Below, one piece after another: positions 4,852-11,744 of a DNA stretch of 11,744 bases (positions within the stretch are counted from its first letter, which is position 1; every line of letters begins with the position of its first letter). Source of the stretch: Azoarcus sp. (GTDB lineage Bacteria > Pseudomonadota > Gammaproteobacteria > Burkholderiales > Rhodocyclaceae). The notes under the pieces are model-generated. The model saw nothing but the letters and a program-made list of their open reading frames with translations, was not told the origin of the DNA and ran no database searches. The DNA lies in NCBI GenBank assembly GCA_031259795.1, contig JAIRLA010000193.1, positions 1 to 11,744 of the forward strand, given 5' to 3'. The translations under genes were made by a program, and so were the position numbers.

Positions 4852-7800
4852 ATGAACAAGAATATGCATCGCATCGGTATCGACATCGGTTCGACGACCG
4901 TCAAGGTGGTCATGCTGGACGAACAGGACGGGGTGGCGTTCAGGTCTTATACGCGCCATTTTTCCGAGGTGCGCGGCACGGCGGCGCGTTGCCTCGCTTC
5001 GCTCGCGGCTTCGGGCGCGCTCGCCCCCGATGCCAGGGTTGCCGTGGTGCTCACCGGCTCCGGCGGGGTGAGCGTGGCCGAGGTGCTGCGCTTGCCTTTC
5101 GTGCAGGAGGTCATCGCCTGCGCCAAGGCGATCGAGGCGCGCGCGCCGCAGACGGATGTGGCGATCGAGCTGGGCGGCGAGGACGCCAAGATCACGTTTT
5201 TTTCCAACGGCATCGAGCAGCGCATGAATGGTTCCTGCGCCGGGGGAACCGGGGCGTTCATCGACCAGATGGCGGTTTTGCTCAAGACCGATGCCGTGGG
5301 GGTGAACGATCTGGCGGGCCGCGCCAAGAATCTGTATCCGATTGCCGCGCGTTGCGGCGTGTTCGCCAAGACGGATGTGCAGCCGCTCTTGAATGAGGGC
5401 GTGGCGCGCGAGGATATCGCTTTGTCGGTGTTCCAGGCGGTGGTGCACCAGACGATCGGCGGGCTGGCCTGCGGACGCAAGATTCGCGGCAATATCGCTT
5501 TTCTGGGAGGGCCGCTCAATTTTTTGCCGGAACTCAAGAAGCGTTTCATCGAGACGCTCGCGGTCGCGCCGGAGAATCAGGTCGTCACCGAGGACAGCGA
5601 GCTTTTCGTCGCCATCGGCGCGGCTCTGCATGGCGATTCCGGGGAGACGCATGCTTTCGCGGATATCCTCGCGGCTTTTGAAGAGCTGGCCGTGCGCGCC
5701 GAGGCGGGGACGGCGACGCTGCGCCCCTTTTTCATGGACGAGGAAGAACGCCGCGTTTTCGAGGCGCGGCATGCGCGGGCGCAGGTCGCGCGCGGCGATC
5801 TCGCGTCTTATCGCGGCCCGGCCTTCCTGGGCATCGATGGCGGTTCGACCACGACGAAGGCGGCGCTGCTCGGCGAGAACGGCGAGTTGCTCCATGCTTA
5901 TTACGGCAGTAATGAGGGCAATCCCATCAAGGTCGTGGGCGATATTCTCACGGAGATTTACGCGCTGCTGCCCGAGGGGGCGCACATCGCCGCTTCGTCG
6001 GTGACGGGCTATGGCGAGGCGTTGATCCGCGAGGCTTTCCGGCTCGATCATTCAGAGGTGGAAACCATCGCGCATTACAAGGCGGCGGAGTATTTTTTGC
6101 CCGGCGTCGATTTCATTCTCGATATCGGCGGGCAGGATATGAAGTGCCTGCGCATCAGGGATGGCGCGATCGACAATATCCTCTTGAACGAGGCGTGCTC
6201 TTCCGGCTGCGGCTCTTTCATCGACACTTTCGCGCAATCGGTGCGGATGCCGATCGCCGATTTCGCCCGCGCCGCGCTCGATTCGCGCGCGCCTTCGGAT
6301 CTCGGTTCGCGCTGCACGGTGTTCATGAATTCCAGCGTCAAGCAGGCGCAAAAGGAAGGCGCTTCGGTCGCCGATATTTCGGCGGGGCTTTCTTACGCGG
6401 TCATCAAGAACGCTCTCATCAAGGTCATCAAGATCAAAAACCCCGAAGATCTGGGACAGAAGATCATCGTCCAGGGCGGCACGTTCTATAACGACTCGGT
6501 GCTGCGCGCCTTCGAGCTGATTTCCGGACGCGAGGCGGTGCGGCCCGATATTGCCGGGTTGATGGGCGCGTTCGGCTCGGCGCTGATCGCCAAGGAGCGC
6601 TGGCAGGGGGAGGAGGCCAGTACGGTGCTCTCGCTGGAGGCCGTGCAGAATTTCGCGGTCAAGCACGCGATGGTGCGTTGCGGGGCGTGCGCCAATACTT
6701 GCGCCATGACGATCAACCGTTTTTCGGATGGACGCAAGTTCATTTCCGGCAACCGTTGCGAGCGCGGCCTGGGCAAGCAGAAAGCGGCGACCGGCGGCAT
6801 CCCCGATCTTTATGCCTGGAAGTACGAGCGCGTCTTCGGCTACGAACCGAGGAAGGACGCGCCGCGCGGCGCGATCGGCGTGCCGCGCGCGCTCAACATG
6901 TATGAGAACTATCCGCTCTGGTTTACTTTTCTCACCGAACTGGGGTTCGAGGTGCGGCTGTCCGCGCCATCTTCCAGAGCTTTGCTGGAGCAGGGGCTGG
7001 ACACTTTGCCTTCGGATACGGTGTGCTATCCGGCCAAGCTCGTGCATGGGCATATCGTCGATCTCGTCAATCAGGGGGTCGAAAGCATTTTCTATCCCTG
7101 CGTCCCCTATGAGCAGAAGGAATTCGCCGACAGCGACAATCATTTCAATTGCCCGGTCGTCACTTCTTACCCGGAGCTGATCCGCAATAATGTCGACTAT
7201 CTGAAGGAAAACGGCGTCGTCATGATCCAGCCTTTCCTCTCGCTGGAAGACGAGAGGAAGCTCGCCCGGCAATTGACGCGCGTTTTCCCGGACATCGCGC
7301 CCGCCGAGATCCGCCGCGCCCTGGCGCTCGCCTGGGCCGAACAGGCGCGCATGAAGGCCGATGTCGCCCGGCAGGGCGAAAGCGCGCTCGACTATCTCAA
7401 GGAAACCGGCAAGCACGGCATCATCCTCGCCGGGCGGCCCTACCACATCGATCCGGGCATCCACCACGGCATCCCGCAGATGATTACCGCGCTCGGCATG
7501 GCCGTGCTCACCGAGGATTCCGTGGCGCATCTGGGCGCGCTGGAGACGCCGTTGCGGGTCGTCGACCAATGGACTTACCACGCCCGCCTCTACCGCGCCG
7601 CCGCGCTGGCCGCGCGCGAGCGCGCCCTCGATGTCGTTCACCTGAATTCCTTCGGTTGCGGGCTGGATTCCATCGCCGTCGACCAGGTGCAGGAAATCCT
7701 CGCCCAGCGCGGCAAGATCTATACCGGCATCAAGATCGACGAAGGCAGCAACCTCGGCGCGGCGCGCATCCGCATCCGCTCGCTCAGGGCCGCGCTGCTA

Positions 7801-9132
7801 GAGCGGGAGAACAACAGGCCGCCGGGCGCGCAGGTCATCCATTTCCACCCGCCGCGCCAGAACCGGCACGCCACGTTCACCCGGGAGATGCGGGACGATT
7901 ACACCATCCTCGCGCCGCAAATGTCGCCGATGCACTTCCAGTTCATGGAGCCGGCGTTCAACGCCTGCGGCTACCGTGTGAAAGTGCTGGAAAATGTGTC
8001 GACGGACGCCATCGACCACGGTCTGCGCTTCGTCAACAACGACGCGTGCTTCCCTTCGATCATCGTCGTCGGACAGCTCGTCGAGGCCCTGCGCTCCGGA
8101 CAGTACGACCCGGACAAGACCGCCGTGATGATCTCGCAGACCGGCGGCGGCTGCCGCGCCACCAATTACATCGGCTATCTGAGGAAGGCCCTCGACGACA
8201 GCGGCTTTCCCCATGTTCCGATCATTTCGCTCAACGCGGTGGGCATGGAAAAGAGCGACGGCTTCAAGCTGAGCCTGCCGCTCCTCCACCGCCTGATGAT
8301 GTGCGTCGCCTATGGCGACCTGCTGATGCACACGCTCTTCCGCACCCGCCCATACGAAAGGGAAGCCGGCGCGGCCGACGCCCTCTACGAAACATGGGTG
8401 GCGCGCTGCAAGGAGTCCGTCTTCGACGGCGGCTTCAGGCGCTTCCGCAAGAACATCCGCGACATCGTGCGCGACTTCGACGCGTTGCCGCTGCTGACCG
8501 GCGTCGTCAAGCCCCGCATCGGGCTGGTCGGCGAAATCCTCGTCAAGTTCAATCCCGGCGCCAACAACGACATCGTGCGCACGATCGAGAAGGAAGGCGG
8601 CGAAGCGGTCATGCCCGGCCTCATGGACTTCCTGCTGTATTGCGCCTACGACTACGATTTCAACTATCGCCATCTTTCGCGCAGCAAGTTCGCGGCGCTG
8701 GCGGGCAACGCCGCCATCAAGGCGATGGATTTCTACCGCCGCGACATGAGAAAGGCGCTGGCGGCGAGCGCGCGCTTCGTCCCGCCGCCAACCATCGACC
8801 AACTCGCCTTCGGCGCGGCCCCCATCCTGTCGCGCGGCAACCAGACCGGCGAGGGCTGGTTCCTCACCGGCGAAATGGTCGAGCTGATCGAAGAAGGCGT
8901 CCCCAACATCGTCTGCATGCAACCCTTCGCCTGCATGCCCAATCACATCACCGGCAAGGGCGTCATCAAGGCGTTGAAGGATCGTTATCCGGGCGTCAAT
9001 ATCACCGCCATCGATTACGATCCCGGCTCTTCCGAAGTCAACCAGTTGAACCGCATCAAACTGATGCTCTCGGTCGCGTTCAAGAATGTGCGGAAAGAAG
9101 ACGGAGAAAGAGACTTCAACCGGCGCGCCTGA
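4852..9132 (+). CDS. Giant fused 2-hydroxyacyl-CoA dehydratase activase / dehydratase-like protein
   Basis: A 1426-residue cytosolic iron-sulfur protein. Family knowledge: BadF/BadG/BcrA/HgdC ATPases use ATP to push one low-potential electron into a dehydratase or reductase. Domain 1 (about 6-300) has the phosphate loop DIGSTTVK (11-18) and C129 (NGSCAGGTGAF) plus C168 (ARCGVFAK). Domain 2 (about 324-600) has DGGSTTTK (329-336) and C449 (NEACSSGCGSF) plus C488 (GSRCTVF). In both, the paired cysteines are 39 residues apart, as expected for ligands of the shared [4Fe-4S] cluster. A C-x2-C-x3-C-x18-C motif follows (610, 613, 617, 636). Next is DUF2229 (about 655-790) with C725, C750 and C767. 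The C-terminal half resembles the HgdB-type dehydratase fold, with C936, C1066, C1101, C1355 and C1361. The start could be ATG 4852, ATG 4864 or GTG 4846; none has a clear Shine-Dalgarno. The open frame back to 4411 crosses element B and is not counted. The physiological substrate is unknown. Confidence 0.9.
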   Translation: MNKNMHRIGIDIGSTTVKVVMLDEQDGVAFRSYTRHFSEVRGTAARCLASLAASGALAPDARVAVVLTGSGGVSVAEVLRLPFVQEVIACAKAIEARAPQTDVAIELGGEDAKITFFSNGIEQRMNGSCAGGTGAFIDQMAVLLKTDAVGVNDLAGRAKNLYPIAARCGVFAKTDVQPLLNEGVAREDIALSVFQAVVHQTIGGLACGRKIRGNIAFLGGPLNFLPELKKRFIETLAVAPENQVVTEDSELFVAIGAALHGDSGETHAFADILAAFEELAVRAEAGTATLRPFFMDEEERRVFEARHARAQVARGDLASYRGPAFLGIDGGSTTTKAALLGENGELLHAYYGSNEGNPIKVVGDILTEIYALLPEGAHIAASSVTGYGEALIREAFRLDHSEVETIAHYKAAEYFLPGVDFILDIGGQDMKCLRIRDGAIDNILLNEACSSGCGSFIDTFAQSVRMPIADFARAALDSRAPSDLGSRCTVFMNSSVKQAQKEGASVADISAGLSYAVIKNALIKVIKIKNPEDLGQKIIVQGGTFYNDSVLRAFELISGREAVRPDIAGLMGAFGSALIAKERWQGEEASTVLSLEAVQNFAVKHAMVRCGACANTCAMTINRFSDGRKFISGNRCERGLGKQKAATGGIPDLYAWKYERVFGYEPRKDAPRGAIGVPRALNMYENYPLWFTFLTELGFEVRLSAPSSRALLEQGLDTLPSDTVCYPAKLVHGHIVDLVNQGVESIFYPCVPYEQKEFADSDNHFNCPVVTSYPELIRNNVDYLKENGVVMIQPFLSLEDERKLARQLTRVFPDIAPAEIRRALALAWAEQARMKADVARQGESALDYLKETGKHGIILAGRPYHIDPGIHHGIPQMITALGMAVLTEDSVAHLGALETPLRVVDQWTYHARLYRAAALAARERALDVVHLNSFGCGLDSIAVDQVQEILAQRGKIYTGIKIDEGSNLGAARIRIRSLRAALLERENNRPPGAQVIHFHPPRQNRHATFTREMRDDYTILAPQMSPMHFQFMEPAFNACGYRVKVLENVSTDAIDHGLRFVNNDACFPSIIVVGQLVEALRSGQYDPDKTAVMISQTGGGCRATNYIGYLRKALDDSGFPHVPIISLNAVGMEKSDGFKLSLPLLHRLMMCVAYGDLLMHTLFRTRPYEREAGAADALYETWVARCKESVFDGGFRRFRKNIRDIVRDFDALPLLTGVVKPRIGLVGEILVKFNPGANNDIVRTIEKEGGEAVMPGLMDFLLYCAYDYDFNYRHLSRSKFAALAGNAAIKAMDFYRRDMRKALAASARFVPPPTIDQLAFGAAPILSRGNQTGEGWFLTGEMVELIEEGVPNIVCMQPFACMPNHITGKGVIKALKDRYPGVNITAIDYDPGSSEVNQLNRIKLMLSVAFKNVRKEDGERDFNRRA

Positions 9133-9190
9133 GGCGGGCATCCCTTGAACACGGCGGCCACGGATAAAACCGGGCGCCAATGTCCCGGAA

Positions 9191-9199
9191 TGCTAGACT
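9191..9199 (+). promoter_or_regulatory. Possible extended -10 promoter for aroC
   Basis: TGC-TAGACT fits the extended -10 pattern (TGn directly before the hexamer) and lies 35 bases before the aroC ATG. No recognisable -35 is found 16-18 bases upstream. The gap from the fusion-gene stop to aroC is 102 bases, long enough for an independent promoter, though read-through from upstream remains possible. Confidence 0.3.
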
Positions 9200-9234
9200 C
9201 GTTTCCCATTCCCGATCCAGGAAAACCTCCTCCC

Positions 9235-10371
9235 ATGTCCGGCAACACTTTCGGCGCGCTGTTCCGCGTCACCACCTTCGGCGAATCCCACGGCCCGGTC
9301 ATCGGCTGCGTGATCGACGGCTGCCCGCCAGGACTGCCGCTCGCGGCGGCGGATATCCAGACCGACCTCGACCGCCGCAAACCGGGAACCTCGCGCCACG
9401 TCACCCAGCGCCGCGAAACGGACGAGGTCGAAATCCTCTCCGGCGTATTCGACGCGGAAACGACCGGCGCTCCCATCGCGTTCCTGATTCACAATCGGGA
9501 TCAGCGCTCGCGCGACTACGGCAACATCGCCGACGCCTTCCGTCCCGGTCATGCCGACTACGCCTGGTGGCAAAAGTACGGCGTGCGCGATTATCGCGGC
9601 GGCGGGCGCGCCTCGGCGCGCGAGACCGCCGCGCGCGTGGCCGCCGGAGCGGTGGCGCGCAAATGGCTCGCCGAACGCTTCGGCATCGTCATCCGCGGCT
9701 ATCTGGCCCAACTCGGCGATTTGCCGATCGCCTTCGAGTCCTGGGACGAAGTCGACCGCAATCCGTTCTTCGCCCCCAACGCCGAGGTCGTACCCGGACT
9801 CGAAGCGCGCCTGGACGAATTGCGCCGCGCCGGCGACTCGAGCGGGGCGCGCATCAATATCGTCGCCGGCAACATGCCCGTGGGCTGGGGCGAACCCGTG
9901 TTCGACCGGCTGGACGCCGACATCGCCCATGCAATGATGAGCATCAACGCGGTCAAGGGCATCGAGATCGGCGCGGGCTTCGCCGCCGTCAGCCAATCCG
10001 GTTCGCAACACGGCGACGAACTGACCCCCGACGGCTTCCTCTCCAACCATGCCGGCGGCGTCCTCGGCGGCGTCTCGACGGGGCAGGACATCCTCGTGAG
10101 CCTGGCGGTCAAACCCACGCCCAGTATCCGCATCGCGCGCCGCACCATCGACCGCGCCGGCGCGCCGATGACGATCGGCACCGAAGGACGGCACGATCCC
10201 TGTGTCGGCATCCGCGCCGTTCCCGTGGCCGAAGCCATGCTGGCGCTGACGCTGATCGACCACGCCCTGCGCTGGCGCGCCCAATGCGGCGATGTACACA
10301 CCATCACCCCGCACATCGCGGGCCTGTCGCCGGAAGGATGGCAAACCACGCCGCCGCCCCGGCGCAAGTGA
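9235..10371 (+). CDS. aroC: Chorismate synthase
   Basis: Converts 5-enolpyruvylshikimate-3-phosphate to chorismate, the last shikimate-pathway step, using reduced FMN in the cytosol. The 378-residue product shows the family signatures FGESHG (residues 15-20, His19), [10 protein letters not shown] (122-131), [28 protein letters not shown] and GRHDPC (318-323). It is slightly longer than the usual 350-370 residues because of a Pro/Arg-rich tail (TPPPRRK). The start [20 protein letters not shown] is the standard bacterial N-terminus, so the 30 in-frame codons upstream to 9145 are excluded. A modest AGGA (9219-9222) lies 12 bases before ATG. The style of the protein is that of Betaproteobacteria. 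It has no functional link to the upstream fusion gene. Confidence 0.97.
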   Translation: MSGNTFGALFRVTTFGESHGPVIGCVIDGCPPGLPLAAADIQTDLDRRKPGTSRHVTQRRETDEVEILSGVFDAETTGAPIAFLIHNRDQRSRDYGNIADAFRPGHADYAWWQKYGVRDYRGGGRASARETAARVAAGAVARKWLAERFGIVIRGYLAQLGDLPIAFESWDEVDRNPFFAPNAEVVPGLEARLDELRRAGDSSGARINIVAGNMPVGWGEPVFDRLDADIAHAMMSINAVKGIEIGAGFAAVSQSGSQHGDELTPDGFLSNHAGGVLGGVSTGQDILVSLAVKPTPSIRIARRTIDRAGAPMTIGTEGRHDPCVGIRAVPVAEAMLALTLIDHALRWRAQCGDVHTITPHIAGLSPEGWQTTPPPRRK

Positions 10372-10378
10372 AAACGCC

Positions 10379-10397
10379 CGAGGCGCGGCGGCGCTCG
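10379..10397. terminator. Weak stem-loop between convergent genes
   Basis: Only 36 bases separate the aroC stop and the stop of the convergent DUF4034 gene. Within them CGAG(G)CGC and GCGCTCG can form a seven-pair stem with one bulged G and a GGCG loop. There is no T-run on either side, so an intrinsic terminator is doubtful. It is listed as the only fold present in the convergent gap. Confidence 0.25.
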
Positions 10398-10407
10398 CAG
10401 GCCCGTA

Positions 10408-11613
10408 TTACTTCATGCCCTCCAGCAATTTGAGCTTTTCCTCGGCATGCTTGTCCCCTTTCGCCGCGGCTTGTGAGAAATAGGTTTTTGCCAGTTTGAG
10501 GTCTTTGCTGCCGCCACGGCCAGTCATGTAATAGTACCCTGCGGCATTTTGCGCAAACGTGTCGCCAAGTCGAGATGCAACGATAAAATCCTTGAGCGCG
10601 AGATCGTAGCTTTCCGCAGTGTTGTAGAGATCTCCGCGCTTGGAATAGGCTACGGCTTCATCCGGGTAGGCGGCGATGATCCGGGTGTAAATATCAATGG
10701 CGGTTTTCTGCTGATTGGCGGCCTTGGCCGCGCTGGCTGCCGAATACAACAGATTGACCAGCCTGTGATAGGGGAAACGCTCATAAGCCTCGATGTAGAG
10801 TGGGACAGCGCCCGCAGGGTTGTTATTGAGCGATCTCTCATCGTTGGCTTTCCACGAAAGCAAAATGGCATCGAGATAAGCCTGATTCAGGGCCGGCATC
10901 GGCCCCCGCTTTATTTCAGCAAACAGGGATTCCAGCGCCTTGTATGAGCCGCCCCAGCGAGGCGTATTCAAACGAATATATTCGACGTAAGCGCTTGTCG
11001 CGCTGGGGTCGATCTTGACGGCTTCGTTGAGCGCGCCCCTCTGCTCTTCGCGTTGCGAAAGCAGTGTGGCCACTTCAATCATTGCGGTATAACTGGGATA
11101 AGGTTTCTCGAAAAGCGGGAGAGAGGCGCGCAGGCTGTCGAGGGCTTGTTGCCCCATCACGCCCATTTGTTCGAACTGCTCCCTGGCAGTTTCACGAGCC
11201 CACTTGGTGCCACGGGCTTCCCAAGCGGCACGGAGGTAGAGAATGCCAAGGCCAAGACGCGCGGCGTAAGACCGCGGCCGCGCTTCTACCCATTTTCTTG
11301 CGTCCGGCAAATAGCTGGAGGAAGGAGGCGAGACAAGACCGGTGATTTGCTTGCTGAACTCGTCGGTATCGATGCGGCCATGGCGATAGTTGTCAAGAAT
11401 CGTTTTCTCCGCCACGTCCAAGCCGTCGAAATCGTGACTGCCGAGCATGACGACGTAACGGACATCGGCGGGCTTTTTCTCCTTGGACACTTGTGGCGCG
11501 GCCTGTTGGGCGGAGGATGCGGGCGCTGGCGCTTTGGCCTCGGCAAAAACAGGCGGGGATGCGGAAATGGCGAATGTTGCGACACAGATTGCGAGCAAGC
11601 GATGAAGATTCAT
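10408..11613 (-). CDS. Secreted DUF4034 protein with C-terminal Sel1/TPR-like repeat
   Basis: A 401-residue protein with a Sec signal peptide: basic MNLHR, a hydrophobic stretch to about residue 20, then PVFA before EA, with a likely cut after A24. A low-complexity Ala/Pro/Ser linker (25-45) follows. Residues of roughly 55-330 show features I associate with DUF4034: a short helical start, RSYAARLGLGILYLRAAWEA (114-133) and TPRWGGSY (217-224). The C-terminal part has tetratricopeptide-like helices and a Sel1-type unit (about 352-386, AGYYYMTGRGGSKDLKLAKT then YFSQAAAKGD). It is predicted periplasmic with a scaffold or protein-binding role; no catalytic motif is seen. The ATG at 11613-11611 directly precedes the signal peptide. 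Its base composition is visibly less GC-biased at third positions than aroC, hinting at a different history or weaker expression. Confidence 0.88.
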   Translation of the reverse strand: MNLHRLLAICVATFAISASPPVFAEAKAPAPASSAQQAAPQVSKEKKPADVRYVVMLGSHDFDGLDVAEKTILDNYRHGRIDTDEFSKQITGLVSPPSSSYLPDARKWVEARPRSYAARLGLGILYLRAAWEARGTKWARETAREQFEQMGVMGQQALDSLRASLPLFEKPYPSYTAMIEVATLLSQREEQRGALNEAVKIDPSATSAYVEYIRLNTPRWGGSYKALESLFAEIKRGPMPALNQAYLDAILLSWKANDERSLNNNPAGAVPLYIEAYERFPYHRLVNLLYSAASAAKAANQQKTAIDIYTRIIAAYPDEAVAYSKRGDLYNTAESYDLALKDFIVASRLGDTFAQNAAGYYYMTGRGGSKDLKLAKTYFSQAAAKGDKHAEEKLKLLEGMK

Positions 11614-11648
11614 GGCGTATTATCCCGTCGGAAATAAGATGTCTTGGC

Positions 11649-11657
11649 ACTATAGCA
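11649..11657 (-). promoter_or_regulatory. Probable extended -10 promoter of the DUF4034 gene
   Basis: On the minus strand TGC-TATAGT forms an extended -10 with a near-consensus hexamer (TATAGT, 11654 down to 11649), 35 bases upstream of the ATG. A TTGTTT lies 12 bases further up (11672-11667), too close for a normal -35. The expected 5' leader is about 28 bases with a weak GGGA upstream of the start. Nothing recognisable occupies 11658-11744. Confidence 0.5.
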
Positions 11658-11744
11658 CCACATGTGAAACAAGCGACCGCTCGACACGGCATCGCGGTGG
11701 TTCCCAAACTGGACAATCGCGGATGCGCCAAGTCACGCGGGCGC

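Noticed and set aside
4618..7641. Long minus-strand frames (477 and 529 codons) opposite the fusion gene
   Set aside because: They mirror codon structure of the real gene, have no recognisable domains and no plausible start signals.
7569..9167. A 532-codon plus-strand frame inside the fusion gene, and a similar 417-codon frame over aroC
   Set aside because: Both are Arg/Pro/Ala/His-rich out-of-frame readings of genes whose correct frames carry full family signatures.
9145..9234. Upstream start for chorismate synthase
   Set aside because: The family N-terminus is MSGNTFG at 9235. The preceding 30 codons have no homology to it and contain the likely promoter.

Overview
The window is high-GC chromosomal DNA from a proteobacterium. 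The chorismate synthase, the DUF2721 and DUF4034 proteins and the kinds of intergenic repeat best fit a Betaproteobacterium near the Rhodocyclales. That placement is an inference from protein style, not a search result. No phage, plasmid, CRISPR, tRNA or rRNA signal was seen.

Layout. The 3' end of a small membrane protein gene (1-144) is followed by palindromic repeats and a 163-residue uncharacterised soluble protein (365-856). A 721-base gene-free stretch (857-1577) is packed with repeats: a 22-bp degenerate tandem array, a perfect 11-bp hairpin, a 215-bp element bounded by 23-bp perfect inverted repeats, and a G-rich pentamer array. Next, on the minus strand, is a two-gene operon read from 3722 down to 1578. 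It encodes a small four-helix membrane protein and a two-TM potassium channel carrying two RCK/TrkA domains. Divergent from it is a DUF2721 membrane protein (3897-4295). A second repeat-rich gap (4296-4851) holds a degenerate relative of the 215-bp element. It precedes a 1426-residue fusion protein (4852-9132) made of two BadF/HgdC-type ATPase domains, a DUF2229 region and a 2-hydroxyacyl-CoA-dehydratase-like C-terminal half. aroC (9235-10371) follows on the same strand and converges on a secreted DUF4034/Sel1-repeat protein gene (10408-11613, minus).

How the genes relate. The channel pair is almost certainly one transcription unit for K+ transport or sensing. The divergent DUF2721 gene may or may not share that role. 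The fusion protein is the most unusual gene. Each ATPase domain keeps the two cysteines expected to ligate the inter-domain [4Fe-4S] cluster, so it looks like a self-contained ATP-driven low-potential electron injector joined to its own acceptor. No separate dehydratase subunits or CoA enzymes lie beside it. aroC is ordinary shikimate-pathway housekeeping. The strongest non-genic signal is the pair of related inverted-repeat (MITE-like) elements at 1253-1467 and 4369-4566, which bracket the channel/DUF2721 block.
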